A program made the position numbers and the translations under genes. The notes under the pieces are model-generated. The model saw only the letters and a program-made list of their open reading frames with translations. It did not search any database and was not told the DNA's origin. From NCBI RefSeq assembly GCF_000814905.1, contig NZ_JXAG01000021.1, positions 20,541 through 84,540 on the forward strand: a stretch of 64,000 bases of DNA. The letters run 5' to 3'. This DNA is from Enterobacter sp. Bisph1 (GTDB taxonomy: Bacteria > Pseudomonadota > Gammaproteobacteria > Enterobacterales > Enterobacteriaceae). Below are positions 57,183 through 64,000 of the stretch, in pieces. The stretch's first letter is position 1; each line of letters opens with the position of its first letter.

Positions 57183-57359
57183 CTATTCCGCCTTTTTCTC
57201 TAACAAACGTTTTATCGCCTCCAGTTTTGCTGTCTGACGTCTCATTTCAAGCAACCTGAGAACGTCGAATATATTGCTTTCAGTGAATTGAGCATGGCTT
57301 AGTGTGTCCATATCTTGATTCAGTAAATCCAGTTCATCATTAGTAATCGGCGGTCTCAT
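57183..57359 (-). CDS. Small predicted helical protein, 58 residues
   Basis: Starts at ATG 57359 with a strong AAGGAG ribosome site six bases upstream. The product begins MRPPITNDELDLLNQDMDTL and ends in a Lys/Arg/Glu-rich helix (AIKRLLEKKAE). It has heptad-like Leu spacing and no Cys. No family recognised. The good ribosome site and coding-like composition support a real gene; it could be an antitoxin-like or regulatory small protein. Confidence 0.55.
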   Translation of the reverse strand: MRPPITNDELDLLNQDMDTLSHAQFTESNIFDVLRLLEMRRQTAKLEAIKRLLEKKAE

Positions 57360-57771
57360 TCTTTTCTCCTTTCCATGAACGGTTAAAAAAATAAGAAGAT
57401 AATCTCACTATAAGAGAAATCATTTTAGGGCAAGAAAATCTCGTCGGCGAGTGGGCATGACTGAAACTGTAAGGATCCCGGCAAAACGAACCATCATTTT
57501 TAGAGAGTTTCTGGCACCCCAGCTTCCGCTTCTGGCACAAAGCGGGCAAATGAGCAGAGCTGCTTTAAGCGAGAAGCGGATGCCCGCATTAAACAGGTTA
57601 AGTACCATGTTATCCGCAGTCATTGCGACACCCATTTGGTCCTTGTCGTTATCCTCTACATCAACCGCCAATAATATTTTCAGTTGTCCTGGCTCACGTA
57701 TTTAACCCATACCATTATCATTTCAGCACCTTATGCTAATTTTCCCGTTAGATACTTCGAAAGGAATATTT
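57360..57771. other. Region with an ORF relic and a repeat copy
   Basis: 412 bp. The minus strand (about 57600-57690) reads EPGQLKILLAVDVEDNDKD, which looks protein-like but has a stop just upstream and no start, and runs into the repeat copy at 57522-57582. Probably a gene remnant cut by the repeat. Confidence 0.45.
57522..57582 (+). repeat. Two-hairpin dispersed repeat, copy 8
   Basis: CTTCCGCTTCTGGCACAAAG then GCTTTAAGCGAGAAGCGGAT. Module 1 is the best match to TCCGCT-loop-AGCGG(A) of all copies. Confidence 0.65.
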
Positions 57772-58008
57772 ATGGAATGGCTGGTGATTGATGCTATTTA
57801 TCTGGGTAAAGCGAGTCGCTTTATGCTCATTCTTCATGCCGGAACATTAAAAATGATGTCTGAGGTCACCTCCAAATCCCTCATACAGCCAGGCGATATT
57901 CTTTACCCCGTCAGTGATGCCATGTATCTGATAAATAAAAATGAGAATCAGCGTCTGAAGATCACCAGTGCCTCTGCATTTTCGGCCACACAGTGGTGTT
58001 CTTTATAA
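57772..58008 (+). CDS. Small hypothetical protein, 78 residues
   Basis: Starts at ATG 57772 with AAGGA nine bases upstream; an in-frame earlier ATG at 57733 is less likely. The product has a hydrophobic/beta pattern (MEWLVIDAIYLGKASRFMLI) and ends NENQRLKITSASAFSATQWCSL. No family recognised. Placed in an area of relics; it may be genuine but its function is unknown. Confidence 0.45.
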   Translation: MEWLVIDAIYLGKASRFMLILHAGTLKMMSEVTSKSLIQPGDILYPVSDAMYLINKNENQRLKITSASAFSATQWCSL

Positions 58009-58042
58009 AAGTCATGTAAAAGCACTCCGCTCAAAGCAAAAA

Positions 58043-58519
58043 TTACAGGGTAAAACCACCATCACCCACTTGTGCCAGTGCATACCATTTCATCAACTCA
58101 GCCGTTCCCGGCTCGTTTTCAGCGGGTGCCCATGGGGCAATATCTTGCTCAGCTACTGGCTGGTAACCCCCGTGTTTTACCTCAAAAATAACGCCTCCTT
58201 TATCCATCGACAACACTGCATGCCAGGTCCCAGCATCCATTTCCAGCACCTTGCAGTCTTCACCTAACACAACGCGGTGGGTCACGTTGCCTTCGTCATC
58301 AAAATTCAATACCAAAAAGCGTCCGATGAGGGATGTCAGCAGCTCAAACGTGTGCGGGTGGCGGTGAGGGCGAACATAGGTACCCGGTTCCATAGCAATA
58401 GCCAGGCGCTGAACAGGATCGCTCAATTCAGGGTGGAGATTACGATGAGCACGTAAGCGAGGGGAATTTTCAGCCTGTTCGCTTTGTTCTTGTAGATCAC
58501 TGAACGTAATTTGTTTCAT
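58043..58519 (-). CDS. WbuC-family cupin metalloprotein
   Basis: 158-residue cupin of the WbuC family. The metal-binding cupin motif is visible in RPHRHPHTFELLTSLIGRFLVLNFD, with a second His in AGTWHAVLSM, and the N-terminal QRLAIAMEPGTYVRPHRH is family-typical. WbuC genes usually lie in O-antigen clusters; the enzymatic activity is not established. Here it stands alone. Confidence 0.88.
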   Translation of the reverse strand: MKQITFSDLQEQSEQAENSPRLRAHRNLHPELSDPVQRLAIAMEPGTYVRPHRHPHTFELLTSLIGRFLVLNFDDEGNVTHRVVLGEDCKVLEMDAGTWHAVLSMDKGGVIFEVKHGGYQPVAEQDIAPWAPAENEPGTAELMKWYALAQVGDGGFTL

Positions 58520-59024
58520 ATTAGCCTTTGTGAATGTAGGTCGCTCACAGGAACCCGGATGCCGTGAGGTTTTATGCTATCAATATCTTTTAATCATTAG
58601 CGTTTCAACTTTCCAAAGCAGAAACAGGATTTGTTACTTTTACTGAAAATAGCTTATCAATTTTTCGCCCATGTATCAGATCATTCATTCCATGATGTCT
58701 ACGGGGTATGTTCTGTTCTTCGGTGAAAATTACATATTATCGATAGTAATGTCCGCTCCTGGCACTGAACGGACCAGCCCGAAGATCTATGTCCGCAGGG
58801 AGCGAAAAACGGAAGTTCACGATTGCTTCCATTTCGCATTAAGGCCTTAGCATCCCGAAAGGTTAGTGTGTCGGGAGCAGGCCACCAAGTATATTGGATA
58901 CAACACCGCGCATTTTTATCTCCACCTGCCGTTCTGGGCAGGCTTTCATTAAATGCTGATGTTTATTGAAAAATCCCAGCCCTTGCCATGCTGCCTGACA
59001 GCATCATCCTCCCCGGGCCGTGAT
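58520..59024. other. Intergenic region between WbuC-like and SnoaL-like genes
   Basis: 505 bp with one copy of the dispersed repeat (58750-58815). A plus-strand frame beginning at 58953 is antisense to the SnoaL-like gene and is not supported. Nothing else recognised. Confidence 0.5.
58750..58815 (+). repeat. Two-hairpin dispersed repeat, copy 9
   Basis: TGTCCGCTCCTGGCACTGAA and ATGTCCGCAGGGAGCGAAAA, in the same order and spacing as the copies at 55413 and 62533. Confidence 0.7.
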
Positions 59025-59564
59025 TTACAACGCACCCAGTTGTTTCATCAGGGTCAAATTATCTTCAAGATGCCAGTTCGCGATAATTTTATTGTTCCTG
59101 ACCTGGTAGATATCCGTCGCGATAAAATCCACCTGCTGGCCTTTACCTTTCAGTTTGCCGAAGCTTCCCGTGAAATGACCGCGGAAATGAAGGTGCGATA
59201 CGACTCGATCGCCTGCAACGATCATCTGCTCAACCTCGCAACGCAGATCCGGGACGGCGGTGCGGAAAGCGCGGGAAGCCAGAAGCGCGCCTTCCGGTCC
59301 CTGTTTGCGTCCTTCTGGCGGTGTCTTATCGACAAAATTATCGGCCAGCGCCTCACGGGCCAGGGCTTCATCGCCGGTATCCCAGAATGTTGCGTAACGC
59401 CTGGCGACGGTTTCAAGTGCAGCCACGTGGGCGGATGATAAGTGGCTTTCCGCAATCAATTCATGGGGTTTCACTAGCTCAAGCGGTGCAGAAAACACAG
59501 CGCTGGTCACAGGAAGCAGCATAAGCGTTGCCAGCCGGAAAGAGTAAAAACTTAGCTTTTTCAT
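59025..59564 (-). CDS. Exported SnoaL/NTF2-like protein (ester cyclase type)
   Basis: 179 residues with a signal peptide ending SAVFSA, so it is periplasmic. The NTF2-like fold is seen in ALETVARRYATFWDTGDEALAREALADNFVDKTP and in the C-terminal TDIYQVRNNKIIANWHLEDNLTLMKQLG, typical of SnoaL-like polyketide cyclases and related proteins. No substrate is known. It follows the SDR gene at 59640 by 75 bases on the same strand and is probably the last gene of the alkene reductase operon. Confidence 0.83.
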   Translation of the reverse strand: MKKLSFYSFRLATLMLLPVTSAVFSAPLELVKPHELIAESHLSSAHVAALETVARRYATFWDTGDEALAREALADNFVDKTPPEGRKQGPEGALLASRAFRTAVPDLRCEVEQMIVAGDRVVSHLHFRGHFTGSFGKLKGKGQQVDFIATDIYQVRNNKIIANWHLEDNLTLMKQLGAL

Positions 59565-59639
59565 GAAAAATCCTTTATTTAGCCTCAGAGAAGCAGGAGA
59601 TCCGGGCGCATTTCAGCCGCCCGCAGATAAACGTGAGGT

Positions 59640-60359
59640 TTAGTTAATTAGCGCGCCGCCTTCGATATCCAGCAGAGTTCCGGTGACAAAGGGGTTGTCC
59701 ATCACGAACAGATAGCCTTTTGCGATGTCCTCTGCCCGCCCGAAGGCTTTTGCCGGCAGATTTTCAGCGGCAGACTGCAACATTTTTTCGCGGGCAGCAG
59801 GCTCCATGCCTGCATGCGCCTCGGTATCTGTCAGCCCCGGGCTCACCGCATTTACGCGCAGCGGAGAAAGCTCTTTCGCCAGCACCTTAACGGCTGACTC
59901 CAGAGCCGCGTTCATGGTGGTCTTGACGATAGCGCCCGCGACAGTACGGCGGGAAACAAAGCCGCTGGTCAGCGTCAAGGTGCCCCGGGCGTGGATATTT
60001 TTACTCAGATGCCTGGCGACATGGATGCTGCCCCAGAATTTGGTGTCGAAAGCCAGCCGGGCCTCGTTCAGATTCACTGACGTGAGCACCCCGCCCGGTG
60101 CATGCGATCCCGCCGTCACAATAATGTTATCCACCTCTCCGAGCGCCTGGCTAAGCTGGATCACCTCCTCCTCTTTGCTGATATCAAGGACGACAGTATC
60201 CACTGATGCACTTTTCTGGCTCAGCAACTCTCTGGCTCGCGCCAGCTTTTCACTGTTCCTTCCGGCAAGGATCAGGCTTCCTCCCTGCTCAGCCAGTGCA
60301 CGGGCCACAGCAAAGCCAATACCGGAAGCCCCGCCGATGATTAATGTTTTTTTTGCCAT
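59640..60359 (-). CDS. Short-chain dehydrogenase/reductase
   Basis: 239 residues from the ATG at 60359, four bases after the stop of the alkene reductase gene. The NAD(P) site is GGASGIGFAVARALAEQGG, with AGRNSEKL after strand 2 (NADP preference). The catalytic region is atypical: TLTSGFVSRRTVAGAIVKTTMNAALE, where the YxxxK pair of classical SDRs is not seen, so the family branch (as in some SDRs with altered active sites) may be a non-catalytic or differently acting member. Part of the LysR-controlled operon at 61574. Confidence 0.83.
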   Translation of the reverse strand: MAKKTLIIGGASGIGFAVARALAEQGGSLILAGRNSEKLARARELLSQKSASVDTVVLDISKEEEVIQLSQALGEVDNIIVTAGSHAPGGVLTSVNLNEARLAFDTKFWGSIHVARHLSKNIHARGTLTLTSGFVSRRTVAGAIVKTTMNAALESAVKVLAKELSPLRVNAVSPGLTDTEAHAGMEPAAREKMLQSAAENLPAKAFGRAEDIAKGYLFVMDNPFVTGTLLDIEGGALIN

Positions 60360-60363
60360 CACT

Positions 60364-61473
60364 TTACGCCTCGTCGGTTTTGTAGAACGGATAATCGGTA
60401 TAGCCTGCGCTGCTTCCGCCAAAGAGCGTGGCGGGATTGTTTACGACCGATAAGGGAAGGTGATTCCTGAGCCGGTAAGGCAGGTCAGGGTTGGCAATGA
60501 ACGGGCGGCCAAAGGCAATCAGGTCGGCCAGACCCGCCTGAAGGAGTTTGTCCGCTTTGTCCCGGGTATAATTTCCGGCGACAATAAGCGTGCCGCTAAA
60601 GGTGGCGCGTAACGTTTCACGAAAATCATCAGGCACCTGCGGGGCATCGTCCCAGTCAGCCTCTGCCAGGTGGATATAGGCGATACCTCTCTTTTCACAC
60701 CATGCAGCCAGCGCGAGGATCGCGTCAGTCACCTGCGGGTCGTTCATTCCGCGCTGGGTTATGAACGGGGAAAGGCGTATGCCCGTGCGCGTATTGCCGA
60801 TAGCGTCGCTGATGGCCTCCAGCACCTCCTGTGCGAAACGGATCCGGTTAGCCAGGCTGCCGCCATACTCATCGGTACGTTTGTTTGATGTCCGACGAAG
60901 AAACTGATCGATCAGATAACCATTACCGCCGTGCACCTCAATACCATCAAAACCGGCGTTAATGGCGTTTACTGCGGCCTGCCGGTAATCAGCAATGATC
61001 TGCTGAATATCGGCATGCTCAAGTGCCCGCGGCACCGGACAGTCGACCATATGTCCTTCCCCCTGCTCATCCACAACCCATACCTGGGCATCGGGCGCGA
61101 GCGCAGACGGAGCGACCGGTTTTCCCTCTTTATGGAAACCCGCATATGACATGCGCCCAACGTGCCAGAGCTGGGAGAAGATAATCCCGCCTGCACGGTG
61201 AACGGCTTCGGTGGTGAGCCACCATCCTTCAACCTGCTCAGCAGAGTGCAGGCCAGGTGTCCAGGAGTACCCCTGCCCCTGAGGTGAAATCTGCGTGGCT
61301 TCGGTAATGATCAACCCCGCGCTGGCACGCTGCTGGTAGTAAGCAGCCATTAATGCGGAAGGAACGTTTCCCGGCTGTAACGCCCGCGCCCGCGTCATCG
61401 GCGCCATTACGATCCGGTTTTTCAGGCTGAGCGCCTTCAGGTGGTAGCTATCAAAAAGTGTACTATTTTCCAT
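60364..61473 (-). CDS. Alkene reductase (Old Yellow Enzyme, NemA-like)
   Basis: 369-residue FMN-dependent TIM-barrel reductase of activated alkenes, maleimides and nitro esters. The start at 61473 follows a GGGGGA site. Family landmarks are VMAPMTRARA, the His pair in GIEVHGGNGYLIDQFL with RRTSNKRTDEYGGS after it, and FGRPFIANPDLPYRL near the C-terminus. NemA in E. coli belongs to the electrophile and hypochlorite response. It is divergent to a LysR gene at 61574, and first gene of an operon with the SDR and SnoaL-like protein. Confidence 0.93.
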   Translation of the reverse strand: MENSTLFDSYHLKALSLKNRIVMAPMTRARALQPGNVPSALMAAYYQQRASAGLIITEATQISPQGQGYSWTPGLHSAEQVEGWWLTTEAVHRAGGIIFSQLWHVGRMSYAGFHKEGKPVAPSALAPDAQVWVVDEQGEGHMVDCPVPRALEHADIQQIIADYRQAAVNAINAGFDGIEVHGGNGYLIDQFLRRTSNKRTDEYGGSLANRIRFAQEVLEAISDAIGNTRTGIRLSPFITQRGMNDPQVTDAILALAAWCEKRGIAYIHLAEADWDDAPQVPDDFRETLRATFSGTLIVAGNYTRDKADKLLQAGLADLIAFGRPFIANPDLPYRLRNHLPLSVVNNPATLFGGSSAGYTDYPFYKTDEA

Positions 61474-61573
61474 TCTCTGTCCCCCGTAATAAATCTTTGA
61501 AAGCACTTTACGCGGCGTCAGATATTTTGATAATGGCATTAAAATATGATTCTCTTTTCAGGATTGCTGAATA

Positions 61574-62485
61574 ATGGGAAAGCTTGAAGATATGGCACTG
61601 CTGGTTGTCGTGGCGGAGGCGGGCGGGCTTTCGGCCGCCGGTCGCCGGATGGGGCTTTCGCCGGCAACTATGACCGCAAGGCTGAAGGCGATTGAGGAGC
61701 GTTATCAGACCCGGCTATTCCACCGCACCACCCGTGCCATTACCATGACGCGTGCGGGTGAGGAGTTCTATCACGCGGCACTGCGCGTACTGGATGAAAT
61801 GAACCATGCTGAGTCGCTGCTTACGCAAAAAGAAGGGATGCTCAGCGGTAATATCCGTATTTCGGCCCCTTCCGATTTTGGCCGACAGTATCTCAGCCCG
61901 GCCCTGCTTGATTTTTCCCGGCTGCATCCGGCAGTGAAAAGCTCGGTATACCTGGGCGAAAATGTCGCCGATCTGGTCGCCAATCGTCTGGACATGAGCA
62001 TTCGCTTCGGAAACCTGCCAGACAGTAGCCTGGTCGTCAGAAATATCCGCCCGAATCACAGGGTACTGGTCGCTTCCGCCAACTATCTCCGGACGGCAGG
62101 CACACCAGCGGCCATTGAGGATTTGCACAGCCACCGATGCCTTGCGCTGGAAATGCGCGGAGTGGTTATGAACGAATGGCGTTTTGAGCACGATGGTAAA
62201 CAGAGCGCAGTACGCTTTACCCCAGCCATGGTATGCGACGATGGCGCTCTACTCCGCCAGTGGGTGCTAGCGGATGCGGGGATTGCCAGCAAGTCATGGT
62301 GGGATGTAAAGCGCGATGTGGAACAGGGGAGGCTGCGACTGTTGTTTGCTGAAAGTTTTATTGGGTTCAGCCGCTTTGATAAAAAAAATGTCGGGCTGCA
62401 ATTTGTCTATCCGCAACGACGGCTGCAGCCGCTGGCGGTTAGCGCCTTCACCCAGTTCTTCATTGACTGGCTGGAAAATGAGTAG
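61574..62485 (+). CDS. LysR-family transcription regulator
   Basis: 303 residues. The helix-turn-helix is SAAGRRMGLSPATMTARLKAIEERYQ, and the effector domain has IRISAPSDFGRQYLSPALLDF and RLDMSIRFGNLPDSSLVVRNI. It belongs to the same group as the regulators at 46403 and 53827 and is the probable controller of the divergent alkene reductase operon (100-bp gap). A 56-bp piece of this gene is found as a relic at 50223. Confidence 0.9.
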   Translation: MGKLEDMALLVVVAEAGGLSAAGRRMGLSPATMTARLKAIEERYQTRLFHRTTRAITMTRAGEEFYHAALRVLDEMNHAESLLTQKEGMLSGNIRISAPSDFGRQYLSPALLDFSRLHPAVKSSVYLGENVADLVANRLDMSIRFGNLPDSSLVVRNIRPNHRVLVASANYLRTAGTPAAIEDLHSHRCLALEMRGVVMNEWRFEHDGKQSAVRFTPAMVCDDGALLRQWVLADAGIASKSWWDVKRDVEQGRLRLLFAESFIGFSRFDKKNVGLQFVYPQRRLQPLAVSAFTQFFIDWLENE

Positions 62486-62855
62486 AATTTGATGACCTGC
62501 TCCCATTAACCAAACGCATTCCATTTATACAGTGTCCGCTTCTGAAACGGAGCGGACAAGTTACCAGAACTGAAGGTCCGCTGTGAGCGAGGAGCGGACG
62601 TTAGTCGCTGCCAGATGATTGGCGAAATAATGGCGATACATTATTTAGACCTCAGTGATGTTAGTTTATTGTTACTTTCAACAAGTGACTATCTGTACAG
62701 GAAGTTGAAAATGCATCCCAAATACGTTTTCGTTAACACTGTTCCCCCTGCAGAAGTGACCTGCTCCTCGTTGATTAATACACCGTGATGTTAGTAATGT
62801 CTTCATATGACCCTGACCCCGAATATGATCCAGTCATAATCAGGAATAACCGGCT
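62486..62855. other. Intergenic region between the LysR gene and the IS element
   Basis: 370 bp. It has one copy of the dispersed repeat (62533-62602) and two copies of GTGATGTTAGT (62654 and 62785 area). The IS end is near its right border. No gene. Confidence 0.5.
62533..62602 (+). repeat. Two-hairpin dispersed repeat, copy 10 (best preserved)
   Basis: Module 1 TGTCCGCTTCTGAAACGGAG (ending CGGAC) and module 2 GGTCCGCTGTGAGCGAGGAG (ending CGGACGTT). Each module is a small TCCGCT...AGCGGA hairpin. Confidence 0.75.
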
Positions 62856-63705
62856 TCATGTTGGCTGCATATTCTGCCAACCGGCAGACTTCTCAGCGAA
62901 TTCGGATGGCGTCACCCAGCCCGGTGCAGAATAGGGACGCCTCTGGTTATAGTGTATGCGCCAGGCCTCGATTTTGCACCGTGCGTCCTCCAGAGACATG
63001 AACCAGTTCTCGTTCAGGTATTCCTGCCGCAGCCTGCCATTGAACGACTCCACTGTGGCATTGTCCGTCGGTGTTCCCGGTCGGGAGAAATCGATACGGA
63101 TCCCCCGTTCATACACCCATTTATCCAGCATTTTCCCTGCAAATTCAGAGCCGTTATCGGTTTTCAGCAATTATGGTAAAGGACGTCTGAGCGCAATGGT
63201 GTTCAGCATCTCTGCGACCTCCGTTGAGCGCAGATTCTGGCCCACGCAGATCCCCAGACATTCACGTGTGAACAAATCAATTATCGTCAGCAGGCGTAAC
63301 CGCCTTCCGTCAAACAGCGCATCGGAGACAAAGTCCATGCCCTGGACATGGTTCGGATACCGTCCCTGAGGCTGGGGCTGTCGCCGCTGTGCCGATTTAT
63401 TGCGATGGGAGCGTTTGAGACGCAGGGACAGCCCCTGCTCGCTGTAGAGTCGGTAAATGCGTTTATGATTATCCCGCCAGCCCTCCCGCCTGAGCAAGAC
63501 GTGAACCCGCCGGTAACCGTAATGCACGCGGGTTTCCGTGATCTCGCGGATACGCAGGCGCAGCGCACTGTCATCGGCCGCCACAGAACGGTAGCGGAAA
63601 GAGCTGCGGCTGACCCGTAGCGCAAAACAGACCTGTCTCACTGGCTCCGTAGCGTGCCTGCAGATCCCGGACCCATTCGCGCAGACGCGCCAGCGTCAGT
63701 TCTTT
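62856..63705 (-). pseudogene. IS3-family transposase OrfB, broken
   Basis: Integrase-like catalytic subunit in two open pieces in one frame, 63641-63171 and 63170-62856, separated by a TAA stop between ALRRPLP and LLKTDNGSEF. The first catalytic Asp is in HVQGMDFVSD, the second in KTDNGSEF and the Glu in ATVESFNG, so the core residues remain. A further frame slip lies just upstream of 63641, where the sequence passes from ARYGA to RQVCFALRV. A slippery AAAAAAG at about 63703-63709 is the normal site of orfA-to-orfB frameshifting. Confidence 0.85.
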
Positions 63706-63961
63706 TTTGCCAGCACATCCTGCAGCATGGCCTTGTCGAGGCTCAGATCGGCAACCAGCTTCTTCAGGCGAAGGTTTTCCTCTTCGAGCTGCCGCATATG
63801 TTTCAGTTCTGAAGGAGAAATCCCGCCGTATTTTTTTCGCCAGGTGTAAAACGTGGCGTCGGAAATGCCCAGCTTACGGCAGACTTCGGCACGGACGTAC
63901 CCAGTTCAGCCTACCTCAGGGCAAAGACAATCTGCTCTTCGGTGAATCGTGACTTTTTCAT
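63696..63961 (-). pseudogene. IS3-family transposase OrfA, broken
   Basis: Starts MKKSRFTEEQIVFALR and then meets TAG where the family has Gln (ALRQAELG), followed by a one-base loss near 63900 before EVCRKLGISDATFYTWRKKYGG. The remainder, with the leucine-rich helix RQLEEENLRLKKLVADLSLD, is intact to the end at 63696. The protein is the DNA-binding subunit of the transposase; it is inactive here. Confidence 0.85.
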
Positions 63962-64000
63962 CGGCACAACCTCCACTCGGGGGAGTCATCATCATGCCGG

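Larger units (their letters stand above)
62808..63988 (-). mobile_element. Decayed IS3-family insertion sequence
   Basis: About 1.2 kb with an orfA/orfB transposase layout on the minus strand and the IS3-type DDE core (KTDNGSEF, ATVESFNG). The ends are tentative: TGAC(C)CTGACCCCGA on the left and TGACTCCCCCGAG (minus strand) on the right look like degenerate inverted repeats. OrfA/OrfB text recalls the IS407 group. Both frames are broken, so the element cannot move on its own. No target-site duplication could be identified. Confidence 0.75.

Noticed and set aside
57420..57671. 83-codon minus-strand frame with EPGQLKILLAVDVEDNDKD
   Set aside because: Only its first 35 codons look coding; there is a stop just upstream, no proper start, and it continues into a repeat copy. 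Recorded as a relic instead.
1..64000. CRISPR arrays, tRNA or rRNA genes
   Set aside because: No regularly spaced direct repeats of 24-37 bp and no tRNA cloverleaf or rRNA sequence were recognised anywhere in the window.

Overview
The window is chromosomal DNA from a member of the Enterobacteriaceae. Positions 1 to about 26,000 carry the conserved mrdA-mrdB-rlpA-dacA-ybeD-lipB-ybeF-lipA-tatE-ybeM-crcB-cspE-pagP ... dcuC-rna-rnk-uspG-ahpF-ahpC-dsbG-ybdL block of Escherichia/Enterobacter/Klebsiella relatives, with proteins close to full E. coli length and sequence. The codon use and the accessory gene types suggest the Enterobacter/Kosakonia/Klebsiella side of the family, but the genus cannot be fixed from this sequence alone.

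Region 1 (1-9,700) holds cell elongation and septum genes (PBP2, RodA, RlpA, PBP5), lipoate synthesis (lipB, lipA, with ybeD and the LysR gene ybeF), TatE, the YbeM amidase, the CrcB fluoride channel and CspE. Region 2 (9,700-26,000) has pagP, then a copper/silver efflux operon inserted between pagP and dcuC. It is read on the minus strand as small His/Met/Cys-rich protein, CusF-like protein, outer-membrane factor, CusB with a fused C-terminal CusF domain, CusA. It is followed by dcuC with a good FNR site, RNase I, rnk, uspG, the alkyl hydroperoxide reductase genes ahpCF, dsbG and ybdL.

Region 3 (26,000-64,000) is accessory. It starts with AT-rich genes: a pentapeptide-repeat/GT2 glycosyltransferase fusion, a DUF1349 protein, a methyl-accepting chemotaxis protein behind a near-consensus FliA promoter, a possible ADP-ribosyltransferase-like protein, and a two-gene membrane module. 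Then come a DUF2231/sugar dehydrogenase lipoprotein pair, a 4-TM protein, a ParE/Phd-type toxin-antitoxin pair, a PEP-mutase-family gene overlapping ada, a GNAT enzyme, and an iron-siderophore type ABC operon with an MFS gene behind a Fur box. From 43,600 to 62,500 there are repeated cassettes of an oxidoreductase or stress enzyme placed next to or divergent from its own LysR, AraC or TetR regulator (SDRs, NmrA-like, glutathione peroxidase, DJ-1/PfpI, alkene reductase, SnoaL-like proteins). Mixed in are GNAT enzymes, a WbuC-like cupin, an arginase-fold protein and a phosphoethanolamine transferase. The window ends in a decayed IS3-family element.

A degenerate two-hairpin repeat of about 55-70 bp occurs some ten times between 27,700 and 62,600 and was not found in the conserved first 26 kb. 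Together with a 56-bp displaced LysR fragment, a truncated SDR and the broken IS, it marks region 3 as a zone of repeated insertion and deletion. No tRNA, rRNA or CRISPR array was seen.
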